A stretch of 28,080 nucleotides of DNA from JAAYZM01 sp964510785 (GCA_964510785.1 CAZECM010000040.1:1-28080), one strand, 5' to 3'; shown: positions 15,627 to 24,612, counted from the first letter of the stretch. A program made the numbers and translations. Notes: generated from the letters alone by a model not told the origin.

Positions 15627-15702
15627 CCCCAGACCTCGTGGGACGCCGTCGTCGCCGCCCACGACGCCGTCTACGACCTGGCACAGCGGCGCTACGCGCG
15701 GT
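15627..15702 (+). repeat. Right copy of 76-bp direct repeat (GT4 3' end fragment)
   Basis: 73 of 76 bases match 10215-10290. In this copy the glycosyltransferase frame does not stop after RRYAR but reads on as WGCAPEPPSLAHPRTST before a stop at about 15755. It marks the right edge of the accessory block and abuts the truncated IS5-family transposase. Confidence 0.95.
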
Positions 15703-15820
15703 GGGGCTGCGCGCCGGAACCGCCATCTCTCGCACACCCCCGTACCTCGACCTAGGGTGGAGAGAAGGCCGAGGCAGTCTCGAGGCTGTCCCGGTGGACG
15801 CACCCGAGAGGACTCCCACC

Positions 15821-16399
15821 ATGGATCTACGACGCGTCGTGGTGGCCGGAGCGGCCGCCACCCTCCTGCTCGCCGGTACCTCTCCCGCCGCAGCGGAGTG
15901 GGAGTACGTGCACGAGGGCAGCCTGACCATCCCGCGGGGCGAGGTCTTCGAAGGCGACCTGACCGTCCGCAACGGCACCCTCACCGTCCGCGGCATCGTG
16001 GAGGGCGAGATCCGGCAGCGCGGACCCGGCGGGGTCTACGTGGCCAACACGGGCGAGGTCTGGGGCAACATCACCGAGTCCAGCAGCGGGGGCGTGCGGA
16101 TCTCCGGCCGTGTGGGCTTCAGCATCTTCGAGAGCGGCACCGGCAGCGTCATCGTCCACTCGACCGGCCAGGTGGACGGTGACATCACCGAGGCGGGCTC
16201 GACCGGAAACATCGACATCCGCAGCCGCGTGCGCGGCAACGTCTCCGAGACCGGCAAGGGGGACGTCTACCTGCGCCGCACCGCCGACGTGGGCGGGAAC
16301 GTCCGCGAGGGCGGCGCCGGCAACCTGTACCTCTACCGGGGCGCGAAGGTCGCCGGCACCGTGAGCGAGCACGGCTCCGGCGCGCTGGTGCGGCGGTGA
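15821..16399 (+). CDS. Secreted beta-repeat protein (bactofilin/polymer-forming-like)
   Basis: 192 aa. A Sec signal peptide (MDLRRVVVAGAAATLLLAG, then TSPAAAEW; cleavage after the AAA) precedes a mature part made almost wholly of about 22-residue repeats of the pattern G-x-V-x-G-[ND]-[IV]-[TS]-E-x-G-x-G (GEVWGNITESSSG, GQVDGDITEAGSTG, SRVRGNVSETGKG, ADVGGNVREGGAG). Such repeats predict a small right-handed beta-helix like bactofilins or polymer-forming cytoskeletal domains, here exported. GAGAGGA lies about 8 nt before ATG 15821 and a TAGGGT -10 at 15753-15758. The function is unknown. It may be the original neighbour of the glycosyltransferase before the insertion. Confidence 0.8.
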   Translation: MDLRRVVVAGAAATLLLAGTSPAAAEWEYVHEGSLTIPRGEVFEGDLTVRNGTLTVRGIVEGEIRQRGPGGVYVANTGEVWGNITESSSGGVRISGRVGFSIFESGTGSVIVHSTGQVDGDITEAGSTGNIDIRSRVRGNVSETGKGDVYLRRTADVGGNVREGGAGNLYLYRGAKVAGTVSEHGSGALVRR

Positions 16400-16473
16400 A
16401 AGCTATTGCGCGGCCTTCAGCCGGAGCGTCGACCCGAACTCAGCCATAAACCCCCAGCTCGGGTGGCAAACAT

Positions 16474-16497
16474 CTTCCTTCCAGACTCAGAAGGAAG
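16474..16497. terminator. Hairpin after the beta-repeat gene
   Basis: CTTCCTTC (16474-16481) pairs perfectly with GAAGGAAG (16490-16497) around an 8-nt loop, 75 bp past the stop. No T-run follows. In the rest of 16400-16689 I see no intact gene; one plus-strand frame around 16505-16575 reads NLGRFSDTVDRARVADHDRP and may be a gene remnant. Confidence 0.35.
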
Positions 16498-16689
16498 CGG
16501 CATCAAACCTGGGGCGCTTCAGTGACACCGTCGACCGCGCCAGGGTTGCGGATCACGACCGCCCGTTCTACCGGTAGCCAGTTCGGCCACCAGAGAGTGT
16601 GCGCATCTCGCCGTCAGGCACGGGCGCCGCGCCGTGGAACCGAGTCAGACCCGAAGCCGTTGGCGCGACACCGGCTCACGGCCTTCGCG

Positions 16690-16830
16690 CTAGTCGAGCC
16701 ATTCGACGTCCCAGCCACTCTCTTCGAAGTAGAGATCCACGTCGACGATCGACTCGACCCACGAGTCATTGAAGCTGGAGAAGGCGAATGAGATCCTGCG
16801 GTCGGTGAGCGTGTCTTTCGCGACCGAGCT
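16690..16830 (-). pseudogene. C-terminal remnant of a gene of the toxin-immunity array
   Basis: The minus strand ends in a protein-like sequence, RPSSVAKDTLTDRRISFAFS, SFNDSWVESIVDVDLYFEES, GWDVEWLD, then a stop at 16690. Its acidic, aromatic tail resembles small immunity proteins but no family is recognised. Upstream it runs into an IS3-type orfB fragment on the opposite strand, so the N-terminal part is lost or displaced. The 5' boundary is approximate. Confidence 0.55.
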
Positions 16831-16848
16831 CGGCCGCCCCTCGTCGAG

Positions 16849-17187
16849 ATGATCGGCTTCATCGATCAGATGAAGCCTCGTTTCGGGGTCGAGTTCGTCT
16901 GCCGGGTCATGCGGCAGGCCGAGGTGGGGTTCGTGACCGCTCGTGGCTACCGGGCCGCCAAGACGCGACCTGCCTCGGCCCGGCAGCTGCGCGATGAGCT
17001 GTTGATTCCGGAGATCGTTCAGCTGCACGAGATGAACTACCGCGTCTACGGGGTCCGCAAGATGCATGCGCTGCTACGCCGGCAGGGCTGGGCGATCGGC
17101 TGCGACCAGACCGGCAGGCTCATGAAAGCCGCCGGAGTGCAGGGCGTGAAGCGGTCCAAGAAGGTCTTCGTTGAACGCGTGGCCCAG
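16849..17187 (+). mobile_element. IS3-family OrfB fragment
   Basis: Residues MIGFIDQMKPRFGVEFVCRV, MRQAEVGFVTARGYRAAKTR and DELLIPEIVQLHEMNYRVYG, VRKMHALLRRQGWAIGCDQT, GRLMKAAGVQGVKRSKK match the N-terminal HTH_21 region of IS3-family OrfB (usually preceding rve). The catalytic integrase core is absent: the frame loses similarity after QPPTT near 17187. No OrfA or inverted repeat is seen. It lies between the complete candidate immunity gene at 17248 and the remnant at 16690. Confidence 0.85.
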
Positions 17188-17247
17188 CCGCCCACGACAG
17201 TTCGCGCACGCTCCGCGCGATCAGTGCGGGGAGGCAGTAACAGCCGC

Positions 17248-17631
17248 TCACGGAAGCGATTCCCATATCACCATGTTCGCAACATCCGGGCGGCCCTCAG
17301 AGGCCGGAACAAGGTGCGCTGCCTCGGGCACGAGTTCGCTCGTGACCAGTGGAATTCGGAGCAGCGTGCTGCCACCGAACTCTAGAATGAGAGCCTCAGT
17401 GTCTTCTCGAGCGGCGACTACTTCCTTGCCAATTAGCAGACAAAGGCTATCTCGCGAACCCTCGGAAGGAAACGTGATCTCTGTTCCATCGATCTCCACG
17501 ATTGGGGCGGACAAAGCGCGAAGAATCGGGCCATCGAAGTGTAGCTCGACATAGTCGCGGACGAAGGAGACGCTGCCTACTTCGGCTCCCACAAGCATCT
17601 CTAGTGCCGTCACCACGGGAGATGCGCCCAT
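17248..17631 (-). CDS. Candidate immunity protein for the small secreted toxin
   Basis: 127 aa from ATG 17631, soluble with no signal peptide. It consists of alternating strands (GSVSFVRDYVELHFDGPIL, IVEIDGTEITFP) and helices, ending NMVIWESLP. The family is not recognised. It follows the secreted toxin-like gene with overlap. A GTG at 17613 gives a 4-bp GTGA overlap like the other junctions of this array and would yield 121 aa, so it may be the true start. Position directly after a toxin-type gene is the basis for the immunity call. Base composition is low for this genome: 17401-17460 has 32 of 60 G+C by hand count, against 45 of 60 at 9301-9360. Confidence 0.7.
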   Translation of the reverse strand: MGASPVVTALEMLVGAEVGSVSFVRDYVELHFDGPILRALSAPIVEIDGTEITFPSEGSRDSLCLLIGKEVVAAREDTEALILEFGGSTLLRIPLVTSELVPEAAHLVPASEGRPDVANMVIWESLP

Positions 17632-18170
17632 GGATCGCTGTTCGCCACCGTCCGTCCCGTCACCGGGTTAATCGTCTGGCCCGTTCGGTTCATGTACACA
17701 ACGCGCGGCCCATGATGCGCTGTCTGATCCATGATCCTTACTCCGCTAGCGTTCGGATGAAGACCTAGGCCCCCGGAACCACCGGTGTACTGGACCCCAG
17801 TGCCCCTGGTCAAGGTCGGACCCACCGCCCCTTGAGGAACGATAGCCGGAGGCCCGTCTGTAAACCCGACAAATATTGGACTACTGACCGAACTGGTTCC
17901 AGTTGGCGATGGTGCGACCCTTGCGCCGTTTGCGGCAACACCGCCAGAGGAAGCGAGGGCGGGCCTGCCCCCGTGTGCGGCGACAACATCGATCGATGGC
18001 CCGAGACGCGACAGCACCCTGTTGTTCTGTACAGACTGCGTCGAGGGGGCGTCGTACGCGTGCCGCACTGGGTCGTAGGTGCCTGCGGCGGCGGACGGCG
18101 CAATCAGACCGACGAAGATGCCAAGCGCCAAAGTCAGGACGGCAGCCAATCGGGGCAAGAGACTTCTCAT
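17610..18170 (-). CDS. Small secreted toxin-like protein without RHS body
   Basis: 186 aa. A Sec signal peptide (MRSLLPRLAAVLTLALGIFV, GLIAPSAAA; cleavage about residue 29) is followed by a Gly/Ser/Pro-rich middle. The C-terminus, GLGLHPNASGVRIMDQTAHH, GPRVVYMNRTGQTINPVTG, RTVANSDPWAHLPW, resembles the extreme C-termini I associate with actinobacterial RHS and related polymorphic toxins. The enzyme activity is not known to me. ATG 18170 overlaps the stop of the preceding immunity gene by 4 bp (ATGA), and a candidate immunity gene follows. It reads as a toxin tip that acquired, or was fused to, its own signal peptide, so it is exported independently of the RHS shell. Confidence 0.72.
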   Translation of the reverse strand: MRSLLPRLAAVLTLALGIFVGLIAPSAAAGTYDPVRHAYDAPSTQSVQNNRVLSRLGPSIDVVAAHGGRPALASSGGVAANGARVAPSPTGTSSVSSPIFVGFTDGPPAIVPQGAVGPTLTRGTGVQYTGGSGGLGLHPNASGVRIMDQTAHHGPRVVYMNRTGQTINPVTGRTVANSDPWAHLPW

Positions 18171-18403
18171 GTTGCAGACCTAGGCAGGCTTACCCACTCG
18201 GGGGACGCTCGGTTCCAAGCCTCATCGGCAGCATGCACGAGGGCCCAGGCCTCAGCTACACCGACGTGTGGATCGATGACCGTGACAGGTGTGGACGTTT
18301 CACGACGCCACTCGACCGCTCCGCGTTCCTCGTCGACGGCCTCAATTTCATAGCGGGATCGACGGAGGATCAGCGAGGGCGAGGTGCGTCGGATGCGGAT
18401 CAT
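18167..18403 (-). CDS. Candidate immunity protein for the RHS toxin tip
   Basis: 78 aa, basic at the N-terminus (MIRIRRTSPSLILRRSRYEI) and then acidic (EAVDEERGAVEWRRE), ending with helix-forming GVAEAWALVHAADEAWNRAS. No signal peptide or membrane helix. The family is unrecognised. ATG 18403 overlaps the RHS stop by 4 bp, and its own stop overlaps the next gene by 4 bp. Its place directly after the toxin tip and its small cytosolic nature support an immunity role; this is inference from context. Confidence 0.7.
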   Translation of the reverse strand: MIRIRRTSPSLILRRSRYEIEAVDEERGAVEWRRETSTPVTVIDPHVGVAEAWALVHAADEAWNRASPEWVSLPRSAT

Positions 18404-21400
18404 GGCTGAAAGTCCTGAACGTAGTTCCAGTACCCGCTGACCTGCTGACGTTCCATGTTGTAGAAGCTCGACGATGGGTAGCCCGGGGGCTCCCCGATAT
18501 CCACGATGCGCGAGCCGCCCCGCATCTCACTATTAATCCAGCGCTTGTTGAACCACAGATCGGTCCTCTCTAGCGCCCGCGGCGAGACCTTCTCAATGGA
18601 GTTTCGTGGTACCCAGACGGGCGTTCCCTTGTACCAGTCGTAGCCGTTCTTCTCTGCATACGGAACGACACGCTCTGCCATATTCCGTCCCATCGCGACG
18701 GTGCGTCCACTGTTTGCGGCGCTCCTTCCGACCATGCCTTTGAGCTTGGAGCCGAACGCTGCGAGTCTGCCTGCCAGGCTTGGTGCCTTGACACCCGCAG
18801 CCCCCGGTATGGCCAGCGTAGCGGCTTCCGGTGCCACGTTGCCCAACGAATAGATCATCTCGTTGACGTCGCCGCCGTTCGGGTTGCCGATCGCCACCGC
18901 GCGCTCGACCTGCTTGCCCCGCAGATACCCCAACACCAGACCACCGGCCGAGTAGTTAAACCCGTCGATCAGCATGTTCTGCTGCGACGTCACCAACCCG
19001 TCGCCCACCCCGGCAAGCCACGACGTGTACCCCTGCCAGGCCATCTGCCATACCGACACCTTCGCAGCAGCCCCCTGCCCCGACCCGGACTGCACCGGTG
19101 GCGCAGCCGTCACCGGCGGACTCCCACTACCCCCGGGAGAGGGCTTCGCGTCACGCGGATGCGTGGGTGCCCGGCTGCCCCAGTCCCCACGCATCGCCAA
19201 CAACCCCGTCGGATCGGAGAACGCTACCGGGTTGGAGTTCGCATACGCATACCCGTGCCACTGCCCCGGATCCGACAGATCCATCACCGGGTCCACCGAA
19301 ATGAACCGACCCAGGGAGACGTCCAGGTACCGAGCCCCCACCTGCACCAGACCCGTCGCATCCACCGGCTTGCCCAAGAACCCCTTGTCCCCCGGCCACG
19401 ACGACACCCCACCGCGCGGGTTCCCGAACGGATCCACGTCACGACGCACCAACGCGTTCGCGACGTTCCCCACCGCCCCCAACGCCGTCCCATGACGATC
19501 AGGCACCAAGCTCCACACCCGCTCCCCACCAGCACCCGTACGCACCGCCACGGCCTGTCCCCCGAAGGCGTAGTACCGCGACGCCGAGACCTGCCCGGCC
19601 GCAAGCGTCAGCTCCATCCCCCCAGCCAGATACACCGTCACCGTGGACCCGTTGCGGCGCACCAGACGCGAACCATCAGCGCCGTACACGAAGGATGAAG
19701 CACCCGTGCCCGCTACAGACTCCAACCGGCCATAGGCATCCCACGCCAACGACTGCGACACCCCGGACTTCGTACGCCCCACCGTATTCCCCGAAGCGTC
19801 ATACGCATACGACTCGCTCGCATTGCCCCCCGCACCGGACTGCGCCACAGCGGTCGCCGCATGCGGCCGCGCACCACCAGCCGATGGATACACGAAGGAC
19901 CTCGTCACCGTTCCCGACGACGAACGCCGCACCTCTGTGGTGCGGTTACCCACAACGTCGTAGGTATAGTCCGTCCAGTAGGGCGAGCGACCACCCAAGG
20001 CGGCGACGCTGGGTGCCACGGCACAGTTCGCGTTCGCCGGGGTCCATACCCTTGCCAGGCGCTGCAACCCGTCGTACCTGAAGCACTGCGCGTCTCGAAG
20101 GCCACTACCACTAGGGTCGTCAATGATGGACGTCGGGTTCCCGGCGTCGTCGTAGGTGTACGACACGTCCTGGGCGAACCCGTCGAAACCCTGGCGGACC
20201 AGCATCGCCGCACTCAGCCGCCGTGTCCCGTCCTCGTACTGGTACGCAATCTGCTGGGTGAACGTATTGCCCAGCGACACCCGCAACGGCTCACCGAAGC
20301 TTGAGTAGTCGGTGTCTGCGACATATACCCCCCACCCGAAGCCGCCGCTCATCCACTCGGGCATGTTCGCCGAGTCGTAGAACGTGGTGACGGTCTCGGT
20401 ACCGAGGCCACCCGCTGCAGGATGCCGCAACGTCTTGAGCTGCCCGTCGGCGGTGTAGGTATAGCCGGTGGTGTAAGTCCCGGCCAGGGCACCCTCCGCC
20501 GCCGGGATGGTGACGGACTGTCCCAACGGCCGGTACGCGGCGTCGTACGCCGTCACCGCAGTCGTGTAGGCGGCTCCGTCGCTGTAGCTCGTCGAGGACG
20601 TGAACTGCCCTTTGACGAGCGTGTCGTGGACCCAGGTCGCCAGCAAGGCTCCCACGGGGCCGTCTTCTCGCTGCTCGACCGCGCGCCCCAGCCCGTCGTA
20701 GCCGGACCAGACGGTCACTCCGCGTGCGTCGGTGGTGCTCACCACCTGCCCCGCGTCGTCGTAGCTCGTCGTCGTCGTCCCTCGGTCCGGGTCGGTGGCA
20801 GAGATGAGCCTGCCCCTGAGGTCGTAGGTATTGGTCCAGGAGTTGCCGGCGGGATCGGTCATCGAGGCGAGCCGACCTGCCTTGTCGTAGGTGTAGTGCG
20901 TGGCATGGAGCGGCCCGGCTGGGACCGGACCCGCGTACTGGCGCAGCTCGACCGTGCGTCCGCGCGCGTCGTTCACCGTCATCTGGGGAACCGCACCTGT
21001 CGGTGGCACCACCAGGACGCGGTCGCCGCCGTAGCTGGTGGTGGTGCGCCACCGCTCGGACTCGTACACATCGAAGATCTCGGCCGTCACACGACCTGCT
21101 CCGTCGTACACGTGACGTGTGCGCGACGGCACCGCTGCCGACGCCGTCACCAGCGTGGTCGACGGAGCGCCGGTGGTGACCCAGGCCCCGTGCGTGGTCT
21201 CCACCAGCCCACGCGAGTCGTAGAAGGCGTCGGTGACGACACGTCCCGAACCTACCGCCGTCGGCGTTTGCGTCTGGCGCGCACGAAGCAGGCCGTCGAA
21301 GTGCTCGACCGTCGAGCGGTACGTGCCATCGTGGATGAGGTTCTGCGTGGTGACCGCGTTCTTCCCATTCGTCCGGATCGTGTAGGCGAACGTGCGGTGC

Positions 21401-24400
21401 GGGGACGCGGTGCCCTGCGCCCGCCCGGGCAGCCAGACCTGTGTGACGCGTCCTAGCGCATCGTAGGTGGCGCTCGTCACCCTGCCGTTGGCATCCGTCA
21501 CCTTCACCGCGGCGCCCCAGGCAGGCGAAAGGTCCGTGGTCGTCACATGGGCGGTCAGCGGCCCGGTGCCGTCTGGGTCCGGGGACGTCGAGACGATCCG
21601 GGTGAGCGGACCACCCGTCGCCGGGGTGTACGCAGTAGTCGACGTGCGACCGAGCGCGTCAGCGACCCACGTGGTCCGTCCCTGCGCGTCATACCCCGTC
21701 GTCGACTGTGTCACGTAGCTGGGCGTGGAGCCCGAGTAGCCGGAGAGGGCTTCGGTGCGGGTGACGAGTCCCCTGCTGGGCGTCGTACCGTAGGTGCCGC
21801 CGTCGTAGGAGATCCGTGCGTCGGACACCACGTGCGCCGGCCGCGAGACGGTGGCGGAGCAGCGCACCGACACGGTCTCGGTGCGCCGCACGGTGGCCAC
21901 GATGTGGGCCGAGGCCTTGCGGGCGTACTCGAACCGGGTGCACAGGTCATCGGCCGTGGTCGAGGTGTCACCGCGGTCATCGATCTCGATGGGCATCCCG
22001 TACACGTCGTCGAAGGTCGTCGACGTCCTCGTCGTTCGGGAACCGCCCGGCAGTTCCGGCGCCACGACGGTCTCCTCACGGACCGCTTCTCCCAACAGAT
22101 AGGCCTTGGCGCCGTCCGGCCCGGTGGCCGTGGCAGGCGAGCGCCACGGTGTCAAGAGCACATTCGATATCTCGGCACCGCCGACACCGTTGTAGACGAC
22201 CTGCTCGCGCTGGAAGCCGTTGAAGCGGTCGTGGTCGACGATGCCCCCGATGCTGACTTCTCGCCTACCGCTCGAGAGCCTGTCGTTGTCCATACCCCGG
22301 AAGTACCGGTGGCGCACCCTCGACCGCGGTCCGGAGTCCGGTGCACCGGTGATCACGTCCACGGTGCCGTAACCACGGAATTCCCCCCAGGTGCGCTGGT
22401 CCTTGGGGACGAGCGGGTTGTCGTCGTAGTGCCACGCCGCGCCACCGACATAGGAGTAATGGGTCTCGATACCGGGGCTCAGACCATCGCGACCGTTCGC
22501 TACGACGGAGGTGACGAGATACTTGTGGAAGTACTCCCGGATCGGCTCCGGCTGGCCTTCCGGCGTCCACATCACCGGGAAGCAACGTCTGGTGTTGGTG
22601 TCGGGTGCCGAGGGCAGATTGGCGGTGGTGCAATCCTGGGTGGAGTAGTTGACGGAGAGAACTGCGCCCGACTCGGTGGTGATGGAGGAGATGCGGTAGC
22701 GGTTCATCCGTGGGCCAAGGTCGCCGATCGAGTCGACCCTGTTGGCCATCTGCACCCCGTGGAAGGTGTTCTTGGGCAGGGCTATCTGGCCCTCAGCGAC
22801 ACCTTTGCGCTCGATCGACTCCAGCCAGAGAGTCGGGCTCGTGCCGTCGCCCATGGTCGGGAAGCCCTGCATCAAGTTCCACTCGTCCACCGACTGGTAG
22901 GACGAACCTACCCGGACCTTGGTCATCACGGCCGAGAGCCTCTTGCGGGTGAAGAACGTCGGCGACACCCGGTTCGGGCACGAGCTCGACGAGGTGCAGA
23001 TCTGGTCGAAAGGCACGTCAGGCCAGTGCCCCGCGTTCGACGAGGTGAGCTGGGACGGGGCGCACGTCACCGACTCGGAAGGGATACAACGCTCCTCGAC
23101 CGTGAACTCCACCCGCATCGGGGAGGTCGCGGTCTCGGCGCCACGGCGCTGACCGTAGTCGATACGGGACAGGTAGCCGCCGCGCACGTAGCTGGACACA
23201 GCATCGTTGAGGTTGCGGCCGTACCGGTTGGTCTCCTTCTCGTAGAAGTATGTCATCGTGTTGTCCGAGGTATCCACGACATAGTCGAGATTCCACCGCC
23301 AGGTCTGTTCGCACCGGGAACTGGCGAAACTCGCCGCGTAGCACGGTTCGCCGGTGTGGTTGCCGTAGACGGGCACCGTCCACGCCGAGTTCAGCGCGAC
23401 GCCGTCGGGGTCGTCGCGACGGTCCCGGCCGAAGTAGTACTGGGTGCCATCCGTCGTCGTGACCTTCCAGTGCTCACGATGTTCACCTGTGGCTCCTCCG
23501 CCGCCGAGCCGCTGGACGCGCGTGCCGTCGTCGTTCTTCAGCCGCCAGGTTCCGGACGTCTCGTCCTTGACCAGTTCCTCGGCTTTGCCCTGGAACACGA
23601 GGAGGGCATTGTCGGTGGACCAACACAGGTCACCGGTCGGATGCGTCTTGTTGTTCGGAGTCCCACCGCGGTCCTCCGAGCATGTCACGTACCGGCGCTC
23701 GACGAATCCCGTGGTGAGATCCCAGCCGTCACCGACCCAGGACGACTGGTTGTTGGTCGTCGCGACCCTGCCGTCCAACGAGCCCGAGGAGTAGGACAGC
23801 GCCAGGTCTGGCGCCGGGCCCCCCAATGCAGGTGGCACCACCAAGGGGTAGCTCCACGCAAAGCTGCCGGTCTGTGGTGAGACCTGCCATGACGAAGCGG
23901 GGGAGAGCGGACTTGCAGACCAGTCACCCGTCGGGCCGGACGCCCCCGCCGCCATGGCGACCACCCCGAGAGACGACGGCACCACGCTGGCCGTCACCGT
24001 GCCGGCGTCGAGGTCGACCTCGGCGTCGAGAGGTGTCTGCTGCCGACACTCGTCAAGCTCAGGGGTCGTGAGTGCACAATCCGGCAGAGCGACGAGCTTC
24101 AACCGACTGGCCCAGTCACCGCCGGATGTCCCCGCAAGCTCTGCATAGTCAATCGTGAGCCTCGCCCGCCCGCCCAGGTCGACGGCGTCCGGCTCGACGT
24201 TGAGGTCAAGTAGATATCCCTCGACGCCGGCTCGCACGGCGTCCACGCGCTCGAGGACACCGACGTCGATCGGTTGTTCCGCGCGCCTCGCTCTACCGTC
24301 CGCGGCGACGAAGTCGCCTTGCAGGATCGCCGTCAGCCCGGAGGGCTTGGGCGACGACGGCCCATAACTCTCCATCGCATCGAGCCGCGGCGTGTCATCG

Positions 24401-24612
24401 TCTCTGGCGGGACTCGACTCGACGGGGGCGACGTCCTCGACCTGGAGATCTCCTGAGGACGAGCGTCCCTTGAGCGCTGAGCCGTCGGCGCTGGCCGGAG
24501 CCGGTGAGCCAGCGACGAGGCCCATGGCCAGCGCTGTCGTCACCAAGAACGTGATCCCTGATCCGATGCATACGCCCGTGGCGCGTACCCTGGGTGCGTA
24601 CTGTCGCTTCAT
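18400..24612 (-). CDS. Secreted RHS/YD-repeat polymorphic toxin
   Basis: 2070 aa. A Sec signal peptide (MKRQYAPRVRATGVCIGSGI, then hydrophobic TFLVTTALAMGLVAGSPAPASA) leads an N-terminal part with the PDLALSYSSGSLDGRVAT and SSWVGDGWDL region typical of actinobacterial RHS proteins. YD repeats run from about residue 970 to 1770 (YDALGRVTQVW, YDGAGRVTAEIF, YDKAGRLASMTDPAGN, YDDAGQVVSTTDARG). The RHS core ends at about 1802 with GARYLDVSLGRFISVDPVMD, NSNPVAFSDPTGL. After a Pro/Gly linker and a hydrophobic pre-toxin part, residues about 1967-2070 form the variable toxin tip (RNMAERVVPYAEKNGYDWYK ... WFNKRWINSEMRGGSRIVDI ... SFYNMERQQVSGYW). Its activity is unknown. The start is the second of two ATGs, 5 nt after GGAGG. 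Transcription follows the LamG gene, 10 bp apart. Confidence 0.93.
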   Translation of the reverse strand: MKRQYAPRVRATGVCIGSGITFLVTTALAMGLVAGSPAPASADGSALKGRSSSGDLQVEDVAPVESSPARDDDTPRLDAMESYGPSSPKPSGLTAILQGDFVAADGRARRAEQPIDVGVLERVDAVRAGVEGYLLDLNVEPDAVDLGGRARLTIDYAELAGTSGGDWASRLKLVALPDCALTTPELDECRQQTPLDAEVDLDAGTVTASVVPSSLGVVAMAAGASGPTGDWSASPLSPASSWQVSPQTGSFAWSYPLVVPPALGGPAPDLALSYSSGSLDGRVATTNNQSSWVGDGWDLTTGFVERRYVTCSEDRGGTPNNKTHPTGDLCWSTDNALLVFQGKAEELVKDETSGTWRLKNDDGTRVQRLGGGGATGEHREHWKVTTTDGTQYYFGRDRRDDPDGVALNSAWTVPVYGNHTGEPCYAASFASSRCEQTWRWNLDYVVDTSDNTMTYFYEKETNRYGRNLNDAVSSYVRGGYLSRIDYGQRRGAETATSPMRVEFTVEERCIPSESVTCAPSQLTSSNAGHWPDVPFDQICTSSSSCPNRVSPTFFTRKRLSAVMTKVRVGSSYQSVDEWNLMQGFPTMGDGTSPTLWLESIERKGVAEGQIALPKNTFHGVQMANRVDSIGDLGPRMNRYRISSITTESGAVLSVNYSTQDCTTANLPSAPDTNTRRCFPVMWTPEGQPEPIREYFHKYLVTSVVANGRDGLSPGIETHYSYVGGAAWHYDDNPLVPKDQRTWGEFRGYGTVDVITGAPDSGPRSRVRHRYFRGMDNDRLSSGRREVSIGGIVDHDRFNGFQREQVVYNGVGGAEISNVLLTPWRSPATATGPDGAKAYLLGEAVREETVVAPELPGGSRTTRTSTTFDDVYGMPIEIDDRGDTSTTADDLCTRFEYARKASAHIVATVRRTETVSVRCSATVSRPAHVVSDARISYDGGTYGTTPSRGLVTRTEALSGYSGSTPSYVTQSTTGYDAQGRTTWVADALGRTSTTAYTPATGGPLTRIVSTSPDPDGTGPLTAHVTTTDLSPAWGAAVKVTDANGRVTSATYDALGRVTQVWLPGRAQGTASPHRTFAYTIRTNGKNAVTTQNLIHDGTYRSTVEHFDGLLRARQTQTPTAVGSGRVVTDAFYDSRGLVETTHGAWVTTGAPSTTLVTASAAVPSRTRHVYDGAGRVTAEIFDVYESERWRTTTSYGGDRVLVVPPTGAVPQMTVNDARGRTVELRQYAGPVPAGPLHATHYTYDKAGRLASMTDPAGNSWTNTYDLRGRLISATDPDRGTTTTSYDDAGQVVSTTDARGVTVWSGYDGLGRAVEQREDGPVGALLATWVHDTLVKGQFTSSTSYSDGAAYTTAVTAYDAAYRPLGQSVTIPAAEGALAGTYTTGYTYTADGQLKTLRHPAAGGLGTETVTTFYDSANMPEWMSGGFGWGVYVADTDYSSFGEPLRVSLGNTFTQQIAYQYEDGTRRLSAAMLVRQGFDGFAQDVSYTYDDAGNPTSIIDDPSGSGLRDAQCFRYDGLQRLARVWTPANANCAVAPSVAALGGRSPYWTDYTYDVVGNRTTEVRRSSSGTVTRSFVYPSAGGARPHAATAVAQSGAGGNASESYAYDASGNTVGRTKSGVSQSLAWDAYGRLESVAGTGASSFVYGADGSRLVRRNGSTVTVYLAGGMELTLAAGQVSASRYYAFGGQAVAVRTGAGGERVWSLVPDRHGTALGAVGNVANALVRRDVDPFGNPRGGVSSWPGDKGFLGKPVDATGLVQVGARYLDVSLGRFISVDPVMDLSDPGQWHGYAYANSNPVAFSDPTGLLAMRGDWGSRAPTHPRDAKPSPGGSGSPPVTAAPPVQSGSGQGAAAKVSVWQMAWQGYTSWLAGVGDGLVTSQQNMLIDGFNYSAGGLVLGYLRGKQVERAVAIGNPNGGDVNEMIYSLGNVAPEAATLAIPGAAGVKAPSLAGRLAAFGSKLKGMVGRSAANSGRTVAMGRNMAERVVPYAEKNGYDWYKGTPVWVPRNSIEKVSPRALERTDLWFNKRWINSEMRGGSRIVDIGEPPGYPSSSFYNMERQQVSGYWNYVQDFQP

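Noticed and set aside
16505..16575. Short plus-strand coding remnant (NLGRFSDTVDRAR...)
   Set aside because: It looks faintly protein-like but is too short, and I can match it to no family.
21547..23880. Plus-strand open frame of 777 codons opposite the RHS gene
   Set aside because: Antisense shadow of the RHS gene; no recognisable domain and Arg-rich composition.
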